A stretch of 64,000 nt of DNA from an uncultured Desulfobacterales bacterium (lineage in GTDB: Bacteria; Desulfobacterota; Desulfobacteria; Desulfobacterales; SpSt-501), in NCBI GenBank assembly GCA_938048455.1, contig CALIUY010000004.1:44355-108354 (forward strand), given 5' to 3'. Below, piece after piece: positions 27,031-36,162 of this stretch. Below the pieces are notes generated by a model that ran no database searches, was not told where the DNA came from, and worked only from the letters and a program-made list of their open reading frames with translations. Each line of letters begins with the position of its first letter. Position 1 is the first letter of the stretch. The translations under genes and the position numbers were made by a program.

Positions 27031-27284
27031 GGAACATCCTCCCTTCATGGAAAGGCTTCGGCTTGGATTGCAGGGGGGTTCCCCGAAAGGGGAAGGCCGG
27101 CCGAACGGACGCCGACGCGTTGCGGGCACACACAACCCCACCTCCGCTTACGGGAAAACGCCATCCTTGTCAAGAACCCGGAACCGCTTCGACTTGCATC
27201 CGGATCGGCGATGGGATAAAGGCAGACAGCGAGCCCGATCCCCGGTCCGGGAAGAGGCCGAAGTCACGCCCCAAGGAGCACACC
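27031..27284. other. Divergent intergenic region, cooS and glutaredoxin genes
   Basis: No gene fits in these 254 bases. On the minus strand a perfect TTGACA (27173-27168) is followed at 17 bases only by TAAGCG, a poor -10. On the plus strand TTGCAT (27194-27199), 17 bases, TAAAGG is a weak candidate. I found no GG-N10-GC sigma-54 signature, although a sigma-54 activator lies nearby. Confidence 0.35.
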
Positions 27285-27578
27285 ATGACCGAAGCCGACC
27301 CCAAATCCCCCGAGGGGGGAAAGACTCCGCCCCCGGTCAAGATCTATTCCCTGAGCACCTGCAGCCACTGCAAGGCCACCAAAAAACTGCTCGGCGAATG
27401 CACGGTGCAGTACGAGTTCGTCGACGTCGATCTTCTCGAGGGCGACGAGCGTCGGGCGATCATCGAGGATGTGAAGAAGTTCAACCCGCGCTGTTCCTTT
27501 CCCACGGTGATCATCGGGGATAAGGTGATCGTCGGCTACAAGGAAAAGGAAATCCGGGAGGCGCTCGGGCTGGAATGA
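27285..27578 (+). CDS. Glutaredoxin-family protein
   Basis: The 97-residue thioredoxin-fold protein carries the dithiol active site CSHC, the cis-proline segment CSFPTVIIGD and a C-terminal helix (KEIREALGLE). AAGGAG precedes the ATG. Its stop overlaps the start of an FTR catalytic-subunit gene (ATGA), suggesting that FTR, rather than glutathione, reduces this protein. The first 20 residues are charged and poorly conserved-looking. Confidence 0.88.
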   Translation: MTEADPKSPEGGKTPPPVKIYSLSTCSHCKATKKLLGECTVQYEFVDVDLLEGDERRAIIEDVKKFNPRCSFPTVIIGDKVIVGYKEKEIREALGLE

Positions 27579-27907
27579 ACGCCGAACAGCTCTACGAGAC
27601 GATGCGTCGGATCCAGGAGCCGAAAGGCTATTTTTTCAACCGCGACCGCGAGCGGGTCTTCGAGCTCCTGGAGGCGCTGCTGCTGAACAAGAAGCGCTAC
27701 GGTTATCCGGGATGCCCCTGCCGGCTGCTCTGCGGCGACCGCGAAAAGGACCGCGACATCATCTGCCCCTGCGTCTACAGCGTCGCCGACATCGCCGAGT
27801 ACGGCAGCTGCTACTGCAACCTCTACGTCTCCCGGGAGTGGAACGAGGGCAAGATCCCCCACGTCTACGTCCCGGAGCGACGCCCGCCGGAAAAGATGAC
27901 CTTTTAG
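27575..27907 (+). CDS. Ferredoxin-thioredoxin reductase catalytic subunit-like protein
   Basis: FTR uses a 4Fe-4S cluster beside an active-site disulfide to pass ferredoxin electrons to thiol proteins. The 110-residue product keeps all key cysteines: C47-P-C49, C64-P-C66 and C79-x-C81, in the order of the plant and cyanobacterial enzyme. It also has an extra C53. No variable (alpha) subunit is seen, as in many anaerobes. Coupled to the glutaredoxin upstream, it probably forms a ferredoxin-driven thiol reduction pair. Its end overlaps nqrF convergently. Confidence 0.9.
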   Translation: MNAEQLYETMRRIQEPKGYFFNRDRERVFELLEALLLNKKRYGYPGCPCRLLCGDREKDRDIICPCVYSVADIAEYGSCYCNLYVSREWNEGKIPHVYVPERRPPEKMTF

Positions 27908-29127
27908 CCGAACTCGTCGTAGGCGATCATCTCCCGCTCCACCCCGAGGCTCTCCAGCATGCGCTCGGTCGCCCGCAGCATGGGCGGCGGCCCGCAGAGG
28001 TAATACTCGATCTCCGTGGGATCCTCGTGCCGGCTGAGGTAGAGATCGTGGGCGACCTGATGGATGAAGCCCACGGGCCCCTCCCAGCGGTCCTCCGGCA
28101 GCGGATCGGAGAGGGCGACCGTGTACCGGAAATTGGGGAAGCGGCGGGCGAGCTCGCGGAACTCCTCGTCGTAGAGCATCTCCGAGCGTGACCGGGCGCC
28201 GTACCAGAAGGTGATCTTCCGCCCCGTCTGCACGCGCAGGAGCTGGTCGAGGATGTGGCTGCGCATGGGGGCCATCCCCGCCCCGCCGGCGATGAAGCAC
28301 ATCTCGCGCTCGGTTTCCTTGATGAAAAAATCCCCGAAGGGCCCGCTCAAGACCACCCGGTCCCCCGGCTGGAGGCTGAAGACGTAGGAGGAGCCCACGC
28401 CCGGGGGAACCTCCTCGCCGGCGGCGGGCGGCGGGGTGGCGATGCGGATCGTGAACCGCAGCAGTTCCTCGGTCGGCGTGTTCGCCATGGAGTAGGCGCG
28501 GAAGACGGGCTCCTCGGCCCGAGCGACGAGGCTCCAGAGCTTGTAGCGGTCCCACATCGAGCGGTAGGTCTCGGGGATGCGGAATTGCTTGAAGGAGACG
28601 TGATAGGGCGGAATGTCGATCTGGACGTAGGCGCCGGACTTGAACTCGAGCTTCTGGCCCGGGTCGAGCTTGAGGACGAGCTCCTTGATGAAAGTGGCGA
28701 TGTTCTCGTTGGAGACGACCGTCGCCGTGTATTTTTTGATCTGGAAGATCTCCTCCGGGATGCGGATCCGCATGTCCTCCTTGACCTTGAGCTGGCAGGC
28801 GATGCGGATGCCCTCCCGCCGCTGCTTGCGGTTCAGGTGGGCGAGCTCGGTCGGCAGGATGTCGCGGCCGCCGGCCTCCACCTGGCACTTGCACAGGCCG
28901 CAGGAGCCCCCGCCGCCGCACCCGGAGGGGAGGAAGATGCCGTTTTCGGCGAGCGCGGCGAGCAGCGTGCGCCCGGGGGACACGCGGATGGCCCGGGAGG
29001 GATCGCCGTTGATCACGATCGTGCGTTCGCCCTTCGGGACGACACGCGACTCGACCAAGAGCAGCGCCGCCACGAGGACCAGGAGCACGCCCGCGAAAAC
29101 CGCCGCAGCGAGGAGGTACTCGTTCAT
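27904..29127 (-). CDS. nqrF: Na+-translocating NADH-quinone reductase subunit F
   Basis: NqrF is the NADH-oxidising entry subunit. The 407-residue protein has one N-terminal membrane span, a plant-type 2Fe-2S domain (PSGCGGGGSCGLCKCQV with a distal Cys), an FAD-binding motif (RAYSMANTP) and an NADH-binding domain (GGAGMAPMRSHI, YYLCGPPPM). The length and order are typical. It is the last gene of the operon and follows nqrE by seven bases. Confidence 0.97.
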   Translation of the reverse strand: MNEYLLAAAVFAGVLLVLVAALLLVESRVVPKGERTIVINGDPSRAIRVSPGRTLLAALAENGIFLPSGCGGGGSCGLCKCQVEAGGRDILPTELAHLNRKQRREGIRIACQLKVKEDMRIRIPEEIFQIKKYTATVVSNENIATFIKELVLKLDPGQKLEFKSGAYVQIDIPPYHVSFKQFRIPETYRSMWDRYKLWSLVARAEEPVFRAYSMANTPTEELLRFTIRIATPPPAAGEEVPPGVGSSYVFSLQPGDRVVLSGPFGDFFIKETEREMCFIAGGAGMAPMRSHILDQLLRVQTGRKITFWYGARSRSEMLYDEEFRELARRFPNFRYTVALSDPLPEDRWEGPVGFIHQVAHDLYLSRHEDPTEIEYYLCGPPPMLRATERMLESLGVEREMIAYDEFG

Positions 29128-29134
29128 CGGTCCT

Positions 29135-29743
29135 TCACAGCGAAATCCCCGCGAAGAGCATGAAGCCGATCGCGATCAGGCCCGTCGTGATCATGCTGAT
29201 CCCGAAGCCCTGCAGCCCGCGGGGCACGGAGGCGTAACGCAGCTTCTTCTGGATCGCCGCCATGGCGAGGATCGCCAGACACCAGCCCACCCCCGAGCCC
29301 GTGCCGTAGACCAGGGTCTCGGCGAAGGTGTAGTTGCGCTCCACCATGAACAGCGAGGCGCCCAGGATCGCGCAGTTGACGGTGATCAGCGGAAGATAGA
29401 CGCCGAGCGCCGTGTAGAGCGCGGGCGAATAGCGGTCGATCACCATCTCGATCACCTGCACGATGGCCGCGATCTGGGCGATGAAAAGGATGAGCTTGAG
29501 AAAGCTCAGGTTCGCCCCCGGAAGCCCCGCCCAGGCGAGCGCCCCGGGGGCGAGCAGTCCGTGGTAGATGAGCCAGTTCACCGGGGTCGTGAGGGCCATC
29601 ACGAAGACAACCGCCACCCCGAGTCCCGCCGCCGTGGCGAGATTGCGCGAGACCGCCAGAAACGAGCACATCCCGAGGAAGTAGGAGAGCAGGATGTTGC
29701 CGACGAAGACCGAGTTGAGGGCGATGCTGATCAGGTTTTCCAC
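29135..29743 (-). CDS. nqrE: Na+-translocating NADH-quinone reductase subunit E
   Basis: This 202-residue membrane protein has about six helices. The two cysteines that help hold the intramembrane 2Fe-2S cluster are present: Cys26 in [11 protein letters not shown] and the later Cys in [12 protein letters not shown]. It pairs with NqrD as inverted-topology halves of the ion path. Confidence 0.96.
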   Translation of the reverse strand: MENLISIALNSVFVGNILLSYFLGMCSFLAVSRNLATAAGLGVAVVFVMALTTPVNWLIYHGLLAPGALAWAGLPGANLSFLKLILFIAQIAAIVQVIEMVIDRYSPALYTALGVYLPLITVNCAILGASLFMVERNYTFAETLVYGTGSGVGWCLAILAMAAIQKKLRYASVPRGLQGFGISMITTGLIAIGFMLFAGISL

Positions 29744-29745
29744 GC

Positions 29746-30393
29746 CTACTTCTTCTCCAGCAGCGCGTGTTCGAGCCAGACGAACAGGCCGATCATGATG
29801 AAGGCCCCCGGAGCGAGCACGAGGAGCCCGTTGTTCACGTAGCCCGCGCGGTAGAAGGCCTCGGGGATCACGGCGACGCCGAAGAGCTTGCCCGAGCCCA
29901 GAAGCTCACGGAAAAAGGCGACCCCCATCAGCACCGAGGAATAGCCCAGACCGTTGGCCAGCCCGTCGAGAAACGCGGGCCCCGGCGGGTGGTTGAGCGC
30001 GTAGGCCTCGGAGCGGCCGAGAACGATGCAGTTGGTGATGATCAGACCGACGAAGACCGAAAGCTGCTTGCTCACGTCGAAGAGAAAGGCTTTCAGAATC
30101 TCGTCGGCCAGGATCACGAGCGTGGCGATCACCGCCACCTGGACGATGATGCGGATGTTGCGCGGGATCGCCCGGCGCAGCAGCGACACCGCAAGGCTCG
30201 ATCCGGCGGTCACCCCGGTCAGCGCCAGACTCATCACCAGCGCGGTCTCGAGCTGCACGGTGACGGCGAGCGAAGAGCAGATCCCGAGGATCTGCTTGGA
30301 AATGGGGTTCGCCCGCCAGAGGGCTTTCACGATCTCCTTGTAGGCGACCGTGCGCCGCACGGCGGCCCAGGGTCGGACGGCGGCTCCGTTCAT
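29746..30393 (-). CDS. nqrD: Na+-translocating NADH-quinone reductase subunit D
   Basis: The 215-residue membrane protein resembles NqrE in fold. The cluster cysteines are Cys39 in [10 protein letters not shown] and the Cys in [11 protein letters not shown]. The N-terminus is slightly long before the first helix, so a later start is possible. Two bases separate it from nqrE. Confidence 0.95.
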   Translation of the reverse strand: MNGAAVRPWAAVRRTVAYKEIVKALWRANPISKQILGICSSLAVTVQLETALVMSLALTGVTAGSSLAVSLLRRAIPRNIRIIVQVAVIATLVILADEILKAFLFDVSKQLSVFVGLIITNCIVLGRSEAYALNHPPGPAFLDGLANGLGYSSVLMGVAFFRELLGSGKLFGVAVIPEAFYRAGYVNNGLLVLAPGAFIMIGLFVWLEHALLEKK

Positions 30394-30415
30394 CTTCGGT
30401 CGCGTTCCCTTCGGT

Positions 30416-31150
30416 TCAAGGCCGCGCGGGAGGCGGCTTCTGCTCCCACTCGGCGATCTGGTTGCGTCGGAAGCGGATGGAGACCGGCTCGTAGCGGCTC
30501 AAGGAGTCGCGGATGCCGGCGGTCAGGAACTTCCCCGTCATGGTCGCCCCGCTGATGCCGTCCACGTAGTGCGGCCGCTTGGGCTCGGGGACCTGCTCCT
30601 CGACCCTGCCCTTGGCGATCCCCACCGAGACGAAGGCCCCTTCGCGCGTGGCGATCTTTTTGCCCACCCAGTTGCGCCGGAACCACTCCTTTTCGATCTC
30701 CCCGCCGAGGCCGGGGGTCTCCGCATGGCGCGTGACGGCAAAGCCCTTGACCGTCTGCCCGTCGCGGTCGATGGCGAGATAGGCCTGGATCGGGCCCCAC
30801 AGCCCCCGCGAGTCGATCGGGACGATGTAGCCCCGGATCTCGCCCCCTTCCTGGATCAGGTAGAGGGGCAGTCCCTCCGGCCGCGCCCCCTCGTCTCCCG
30901 CGAGAATCCGGCCCTCGAGATCGACCCGCAGCTCCTGGATGCGCGCGGCGTAGAGTTCCTCGATCTCCGCCTCCCGGTAAGAGCGCCCCTCGGCAAGCAG
31001 TCCGGCCGCCAGGAGCACGTTGCGGTGCCGGTCGATGCGGACGTTCTTCTCCTGGTAGGGCTTGAGCCCGCTGGAAGCCGCCGTGAGCAAAAGGCTGCAC
31101 ACGAGGCAGAGCCCGGCGATGAACAGGAGGCTCTTGGCGCTACCGGACAT
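30416..31150 (-). CDS. nqrC: Na+-translocating NADH-quinone reductase subunit C
   Basis: NqrC carries a covalently bound FMN in the periplasm. The 244-residue protein has one N-terminal membrane anchor (about 7-26) and a periplasmic domain ending with the flavinylation motif [12 protein letters not shown], whose second Thr is the FMN acceptor. The flavin transferase ApbE is not in this window. It overlaps nqrB by 11 bases. Confidence 0.95.
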   Translation of the reverse strand: MSGSAKSLLFIAGLCLVCSLLLTAASSGLKPYQEKNVRIDRHRNVLLAAGLLAEGRSYREAEIEELYAARIQELRVDLEGRILAGDEGARPEGLPLYLIQEGGEIRGYIVPIDSRGLWGPIQAYLAIDRDGQTVKGFAVTRHAETPGLGGEIEKEWFRRNWVGKKIATREGAFVSVGIAKGRVEEQVPEPKRPHYVDGISGATMTGKFLTAGIRDSLSRYEPVSIRFRRNQIAEWEQKPPPARP

Positions 31151-32324
31151 GGGAAACCCGTTTTTTCAACCGCGCGCGGACCTCGAGCTCGTCGAGAAGC
31201 GGCGCAAAGCAGTTCATGAAAAGAATGGCGATTCCGATCCCCTCGGGAAACGCGGGGTTAAAGACCCGGATGAGCACCGTGAGAGCGCCGATGAAAAAGC
31301 CGTATACCCAGCGCGCCCGGGACAGGGCGGGTGCCGAGACCGGGTCGGTCGTCATGTAAGCGATGCCGAAGGCCGCCCCCCCGACCATCAGGTGCAGCCA
31401 GGGGTCGAGAAGAAGATAAGGCGCGGCCCCGGGTCCGGCCAGAAGACGGATTGCCCCGGCGGTCACGAGAATGCCGAGGGTGTCGCCCAAAATGATCCGG
31501 AAATCGGCGACCCCGACCGCGATGAGAAAAATCGCGCCCGCCAGGCACAACAAGGTCGAGGAGGCGCCGATCGCATCCGGGTAAAGCCCGATGAAAAGCG
31601 TCCAGAGGTCGTAGCCGGCCTCCGCCCAGGCCTGCGGGATGGGACCGCCCTCGGCGACGGCGGCGATGGACAGGGGGGTCGCCGCGGTGAAGGCGTCCAC
31701 CGGGGCGCTGCGGCCGGGCAGCAGAAGCGTCCAGACGGCATCCCCGGAGGTCTGCGCGGGATAGGCGAAGTAGAGAAAGGCCCGCCCGGTGAGGGCGGGG
31801 TTGAGGAAGTTGCGCCCCGTTCCGCCGAAGATCTCCTTGCCGACGACGATGCCGAAGGAGATCCCCAGGGCGACCTGCCACAGGGGCTGGGTGGGGGGGA
31901 GGGTCAGGGGGAAAAGCGCGCAGCTCACGAAAAGCCCCTCGCTGATCTCGTGCTTGCGCACCGTCGCAAAGAGCGCCTCCCAGAAATAGCCCACGGCGTA
32001 GGTCACGACCACCATGGGGACGACCGCCTTCAGGCCCACGCCGATCACGGAGAAAAACTCCGGGGGCAGCCCCGCGGCGCGGTGGGCCTGGTAGCCCACG
32101 TTGAAGATCCCGAAGGCGTAGTGGGGCAGGAGCGCCACGATCACCAGGAACATGAAGCGCTTCACGTCCAGGCTGTCGCGCACCTGAGGGGCGGTCGCGG
32201 TCACCGCGGCCGGGGCGAAGAACACCGACTCGAGGTTCTCGTAGAGAAACCCGAAGCGGGCGAAGCGCCCTCCGGGCTCGAAGTGGTGCCGATGGCTGTC
32301 GAAAAAGCGCCGCACGGGGTTCAT
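31140..32324 (-). CDS. nqrB: Na+-translocating NADH-quinone reductase subunit B
   Basis: This multi-spanning 394-residue protein binds riboflavin and a covalent FMN. Typical segments are NVGYQAH, GRNFLNPALTGRAFLYFAYP and the C-terminal FNPAFPEGIGIAILFMNCFAPL. The FMN-attachment region reads DAFTAATPLS, keeping the acceptor-like Thr but differing from the usual S-G-A-T core. Six bases separate it from nqrA. Confidence 0.94.
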   Translation of the reverse strand: MNPVRRFFDSHRHHFEPGGRFARFGFLYENLESVFFAPAAVTATAPQVRDSLDVKRFMFLVIVALLPHYAFGIFNVGYQAHRAAGLPPEFFSVIGVGLKAVVPMVVVTYAVGYFWEALFATVRKHEISEGLFVSCALFPLTLPPTQPLWQVALGISFGIVVGKEIFGGTGRNFLNPALTGRAFLYFAYPAQTSGDAVWTLLLPGRSAPVDAFTAATPLSIAAVAEGGPIPQAWAEAGYDLWTLFIGLYPDAIGASSTLLCLAGAIFLIAVGVADFRIILGDTLGILVTAGAIRLLAGPGAAPYLLLDPWLHLMVGGAAFGIAYMTTDPVSAPALSRARWVYGFFIGALTVLIRVFNPAFPEGIGIAILFMNCFAPLLDELEVRARLKKRVSHVR

Positions 32325-32330
32325 CGCACC

Positions 32331-33680
32331 TCAGCGCATCTCCTCGCGGACGGCCGCCTTGGCCCGCTGGAGGGTCTCGAGAAGCTCGATCTTCGAGGGG
32401 CAGACGAGCGAGCACAGCCCGCACTCCACGCAGTCGAGCAGCCCGTGGGCGAGCGCCTCCTCGGTTTCGCCGGCGAGCACGGCCTTGTAGGTGAGCTGCG
32501 GCAGAATGTCCACCGGGCAGACCCGCATGCAGAAGGCGCACTGGATGCAGGCCCGGATCCCGCCGTGGCGGTTGCAGTCCATGGGAACGGAGGAGGGCAT
32601 CCAGGAAGAAAGAAAGGCGCGCGAATAGCTGGGCTTTTGCCGCCCGGGGAGCATCCATTCCAGAAGTCCGCCGGGACGGTCGCCTTCGGGGATCAGCGTG
32701 AGCGCCTTTTCGTGCAGCGCAAGAAAGGAGGCGGACTCGGCGCGCGCGCCGGTCAGCACCCCTCCGGCGACGAAGCGCAGCCGCTCGCCGACGGCCGCCC
32801 GTCCGCCGACCAGATCCGCAAGCGGCGCCCCGAGCCGCACCTCGAGGTGACCGGGGGAGGCGACGCCCGGGCCGCCCAAGGTGACGATGCGCCGGATCGG
32901 ATAGCGCCCCTCCTGCAGGAGTTCGGCGAGCAGGAGCACATCCTGCCCCTCGACGATCCAGGCCTGCCGTTGCTCCGGCCGATGCCGGCTGCGGTAGAGC
33001 AGCACCCCCGGGTCGTGGGCGGGGTAGCGGCCCTGGAGGAGATCGGTGATGAGGGGTTTCAGCTCCGCGACGGTCTCTGCCCCGCCGGTGCAGGCGGTCA
33101 CGATCGGCGGACGCCCGGAGAGCTTTTCGAGGACGCGCAGCCCGAAACGGAAGCGCTCGACCCGTCCCTGCAGGTAAACGCGCGGGCTTGGGTGGAAGGG
33201 CTCGAGGTTGTCCAGAAAAACGACCACCTGCGGCGGACGGCGGTCGAGGGCGGCGGCCTCGCGGAAGGGAAGCTCCCGGATGAGGCTCCAGAGACCGCCC
33301 TCCACGATGCGCCGGCGAAGCTCCTCGGGGTCGACCGCCGCAAGGCCGGCCTCGTCGAGGCGCGGGAACGCCTCGGCCTCCTCCGGCTCCTCGAGGTCGA
33401 TGACGACCTCCTGCAGGCTGCGCCGCGGCCCGAAGTTCACCGCACTCACCCGGCCCGCCCCGGGGGAGAGAAACCGAAGCTCCGGCCTCCGCTTGTCGGC
33501 GAAAAGGAGCGTGCCGGTTTTGACCGCATCGCCGACCTTGACGGCCAGGCGCGGTTTCAGAAAGCGTGTCCGCGCGGCGACGGCGGCCACCTGTCGGGGA
33601 GGGGGAAGCGAGGCGAGGGTTTCGTCCGGAGCGCCCGAAATCCGGAGGGTGAAGCCGTTTTTGAGGTGCTTGCGTTCCAT
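32331..33680 (-). CDS. nqrA: NqrA-type subunit with RnfC-like double 4Fe-4S motif
   Basis: The 449-residue first gene product of the nqr operon has an NqrA-like N-terminal half, starting MERKHLKNGFTLRISG, with VKVGDAVKTGTLLFADK as the barrel-sandwich-like motif. The usual VTACTGGAETVAELKPLI region follows. Unlike classical NqrA, the C-terminus (about 376-388 and 412-424) holds two CX2CX2CX3CP motifs: CIQCAFCMRVCP and CVECGLCSLVCP. These are the ferredoxin-type clusters found in RnfC. The protein therefore looks like an intermediate between NqrA and RnfC and may accept electrons through clusters. The frame is continuous. Confidence 0.88.
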   Translation of the reverse strand: MERKHLKNGFTLRISGAPDETLASLPPPRQVAAVAARTRFLKPRLAVKVGDAVKTGTLLFADKRRPELRFLSPGAGRVSAVNFGPRRSLQEVVIDLEEPEEAEAFPRLDEAGLAAVDPEELRRRIVEGGLWSLIRELPFREAAALDRRPPQVVVFLDNLEPFHPSPRVYLQGRVERFRFGLRVLEKLSGRPPIVTACTGGAETVAELKPLITDLLQGRYPAHDPGVLLYRSRHRPEQRQAWIVEGQDVLLLAELLQEGRYPIRRIVTLGGPGVASPGHLEVRLGAPLADLVGGRAAVGERLRFVAGGVLTGARAESASFLALHEKALTLIPEGDRPGGLLEWMLPGRQKPSYSRAFLSSWMPSSVPMDCNRHGGIRACIQCAFCMRVCPVDILPQLTYKAVLAGETEEALAHGLLDCVECGLCSLVCPSKIELLETLQRAKAAVREEMR

Positions 33681-33776
33681 GAGGCCGGCGTCGCGCTTCC
33701 GAACGAAACTTTTCCGGGTGAGGAGCTGGAAAAAGAGGCTCGCTTGCCGGAGAGCGCCGAAGGTCCGAAGAAAGGG

Positions 33777-33805
33777 CTTGTAGCAGATTGCCCATTCGGT
33801 TGCAA
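33777..33805 (-). promoter_or_regulatory. Candidate promoter of the nqr operon
   Basis: On the minus strand TTGCAA (33805-33800), 17 bases, TACAAG (33782-33777). Each hexamer matches four of six. The leader to nqrA would be about 90 bases. Confidence 0.4.
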
Positions 33806-33832
33806 CGCCCCGCCGGCCGTGCCGGAAAAAAC

Positions 33833-33863
33833 TTGACTTTTTTGCGGGCAATGAAAATGTAAC
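33833..33863 (+). promoter_or_regulatory. Candidate promoter of the citrate synthase gene
   Basis: TTGACT (33833-33838) lies in an A/T-rich island, with TGTAAC (33858-33863) as the best -10 at a long 19-base spacing. The AT-richness here contrasts with the surroundings and supports a promoter, though the exact -10 is uncertain. Confidence 0.4.
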
Positions 33864-33950
33864 CGGAAGCAAGCGGAATTCTTGGATCCCCCGTCTGAAG
33901 AGCAAGGCGCCTCTTCCGCGCGGGCCCACCCCATCGCCCAGGAGGAGACC

Positions 33951-35138
33951 ATGGTGGAAGACTGCAAGATGCCGATCGACACGGGATTGCGCGGCGTCGT
34001 CGTCGCCAGCACCCGCATCTGCGAGGTGGACGGCAAAAACGGCCGTTTGCTCTACCGCGGCTACCGCATCCAGGACCTGGCGCAGGCGACCTACGAGGAA
34101 GTCGCCCACCTGCTGCTCTACGAGCGCCTGCCCTCGCCCCCGGAGCTTGAGCGGTTCAAGGCCGAACTCGTATCCCTGCGCGAAGTTCCGCCGCAGATCC
34201 TTGCGGCCCTGAAGACCCGCCCGGCGGATGCCCAGCCGATGGACGTCCTGCAGGCCGCCGCCGCGATGCTCGCCCACCACGATCCCGACATCCACGAAGC
34301 GAGCCGCGAAGCCGCCCTGCGGATCGCCAAGCGGCTGATCGCGCGCTTTCCGACCGTGGTCGCCGCCTGGCACCGCATCCGCCGCGGCGAACCCGTCGTT
34401 TCCCCCTCGAGTCGTCTCGGCCATGCCGCCGATTTCCTCTACCTGCTGAGCGGCGCGGAGCCCGACCCCGAATTCGCCCGCACCCTCGACATCGCGCTCG
34501 TCCTGCACGCCGAGCATGCCTTCAACGCCTCGACCTTCGCCGCGCGCGAGGTCGCCTCGACCCAGGCCCACATGTACGCGGCCGTGACGGCCGCGGTCGG
34601 CTCCCTCTCCGGAGCGCTCCACGGCGGAGCCAACGCGCGCGTGATGCAGATGCTGCAGGCGGTCGGTCGGCCCGAGCGGGCGCGGGAATTCGTGACCGCG
34701 GAGCTCGAGGCGGGACGCAAGATCTTCGGGCTGGGTCATGCGGTCTATGACGTCGACGACCCCCGGGCGCACATCCTCGCCCCGCTTTCGAAGAAGCTCG
34801 GCGAACGCACGGGGGATCCGCGCTGGTACGAGCTTTCGCGCGAGATCGAGACCGTCGCCAAGGACGTGTTCCGCCGGCGCAAGAACGCCGACATCCCGGT
34901 GAACGTCGATTTCTACAGCGCCTCCCTTTACCACTATCTGGGAATCCCGGTCGACCTGTTCACCCCGGTCTTCGCCATCGCCCGGGTCGCCGGATGGACC
35001 GCGCACGTCATCGAGGAACAATTCGCCGGGGCGGCCCCCAAGGCCGTGCTCTACCGCCCCGAGTCCCGCTACGTCGGCGACTACTGCGGCCCGGCGGAGT
35101 GCGCTTTCGTTCCGCTGGAGGAGCGCACGGCGGCTTGA
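33951..35138 (+). CDS. Citrate synthase (citrate/2-methylcitrate synthase family)
   Basis: This enzyme condenses acetyl-CoA and oxaloacetate. The 395-residue protein has the catalytic segments LSGALHGGAN (His), GLGHAVYDVDDPRA (His) and VNVDFYSASLYHYLGIP (Asp). It starts at an ATG preceded by the strong site AGGAGG; an upstream in-frame ATG lacks one. The size fits type II bacterial citrate synthases of the shorter kind that can overlap with 2-methylcitrate synthase, so substrate choice is not certain. It is the first gene of a long plus-strand run. Confidence 0.9.
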   Translation: MVEDCKMPIDTGLRGVVVASTRICEVDGKNGRLLYRGYRIQDLAQATYEEVAHLLLYERLPSPPELERFKAELVSLREVPPQILAALKTRPADAQPMDVLQAAAAMLAHHDPDIHEASREAALRIAKRLIARFPTVVAAWHRIRRGEPVVSPSSRLGHAADFLYLLSGAEPDPEFARTLDIALVLHAEHAFNASTFAAREVASTQAHMYAAVTAAVGSLSGALHGGANARVMQMLQAVGRPERAREFVTAELEAGRKIFGLGHAVYDVDDPRAHILAPLSKKLGERTGDPRWYELSREIETVAKDVFRRRKNADIPVNVDFYSASLYHYLGIPVDLFTPVFAIARVAGWTAHVIEEQFAGAAPKAVLYRPESRYVGDYCGPAECAFVPLEERTAA

Positions 35139-35202
35139 GCCCGTGCGGGGCGACGGCCGCCTTCCGCGGCCCCACCGGCCTTGGCCGGGTCAGGAGGATC
35201 TC

Positions 35203-36117
35203 TTGGACATCGCCGTGATCGGGGCAACGGGCTTTGTGGGACGGCATCTCCTCCGGAGCCTGAGCGCCCGGGGGCACCGCCTGGTCGGCATTGCGCGCCG
35301 CGCGCCGGCCGTTCCGGCCGATTCGGAGCGACTTTCCTTCCTCGCCGCCGACGCCGCAACGCCCGGGCAGTGGCAGACGGAGGTCGCCCGCGCCGAGGCC
35401 GTCGTCAACCTCGCCGGACGCACGATCGCCGGCCGCTGGAGCGAGGGGGCCAAACGCGAGATCCGCGCCAGCCGCATCGAAACCACCCGCCGCGTCGTGG
35501 AGGCGCTCGCCGGGGGGGGGCGGTGCCGGGTCCTCCTCAACGCCTCCGGAGTCGGCTACTACGGCGACCGAGGCGATGAGATCCTCACCGAGGCTTCCTC
35601 GCCGGGCACCGGGTTTCTCGCCGGGCTCGCCGCCGCCTGGGAAGAGGAGGCGCTCGCCGCCGCCAAAGCGGGGATCCGGGTCGTCCCCATGCGTTTCGGG
35701 GTCGTTTTGGGAAAGGACGGCGGGGCGCTTTCGCGGATGATTCCCGCTTTCCGCTCGTTTTTAGGCGGCCCGCTCGGCAGCGGAGCCCAATGGTTCTCCT
35801 GGATCCATCTCGAGGATCTTCTGGAGGCGATCGCCTTTTTGCTCGATGCCGTCTCCCTTTCCGGCCCCGTGAACCTCTGCGCCCCGGAGCCGGTCACCCA
35901 GCGCGACTTCGCCGCCGCTCTGGGTCGGGTACTCAAACGGCCGAGCGGCTTGGCCACCCCGGGCTTCGTCCTCCGGCTCGCCCTGGGCGAGGCCGCGGAG
36001 CTGTTGCTCGGCAGCCAACGGGCTCTCCCCGAACGGCTGCTGGCGAACGGGTTTTCCTTCCGTTACCCCGCGCTGGAGCCGGCGCTCGCGGAACTGCTCG
36101 GAAAGAGCGCTTCCTGA
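35203..36117 (+). CDS. TIGR01777-type NAD-dependent epimerase/dehydratase
   Basis: The 304-residue short-chain-dehydrogenase-like protein starts DIAVIGATGFVGRHLL right after a TTG codon that sits six bases behind AGGAGG. This fits the family start better than the upstream GTG. Other marks are NLAGRTIAGRW, the YYGDRG region and SWIHLEDLLEAI, all typical of the YfcH/SulA-like epimerase family. Substrate unknown. It follows citrate synthase after 64 bases. Confidence 0.87.
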   Translation: MDIAVIGATGFVGRHLLRSLSARGHRLVGIARRAPAVPADSERLSFLAADAATPGQWQTEVARAEAVVNLAGRTIAGRWSEGAKREIRASRIETTRRVVEALAGGGRCRVLLNASGVGYYGDRGDEILTEASSPGTGFLAGLAAAWEEEALAAAKAGIRVVPMRFGVVLGKDGGALSRMIPAFRSFLGGPLGSGAQWFSWIHLEDLLEAIAFLLDAVSLSGPVNLCAPEPVTQRDFAAALGRVLKRPSGLATPGFVLRLALGEAAELLLGSQRALPERLLANGFSFRYPALEPALAELLGKSAS

Positions 36118-36162
36118 AACCGCCGCCTCCGCCCGCGAGGCAATTCAGAGAGGCCCTGGGCC

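Noticed and set aside
25021..27219. Long plus-strand frame (732 codons) opposite cooS
   Set aside because: CooS on the minus strand has every cluster ligand, and the opposite frame is a compositional shadow.
27031..27284. Sigma-54 promoter for cooS, expected because of the nearby activator
   Set aside because: No GG-N10-GC arrangement matching the -24/-12 consensus was found on either strand.
31062..33836. Long plus-strand frame (924 codons) opposite nqrA-nqrC
   Set aside because: It runs through well-conserved nqr genes, lacks any recognisable domain and has low-complexity composition.
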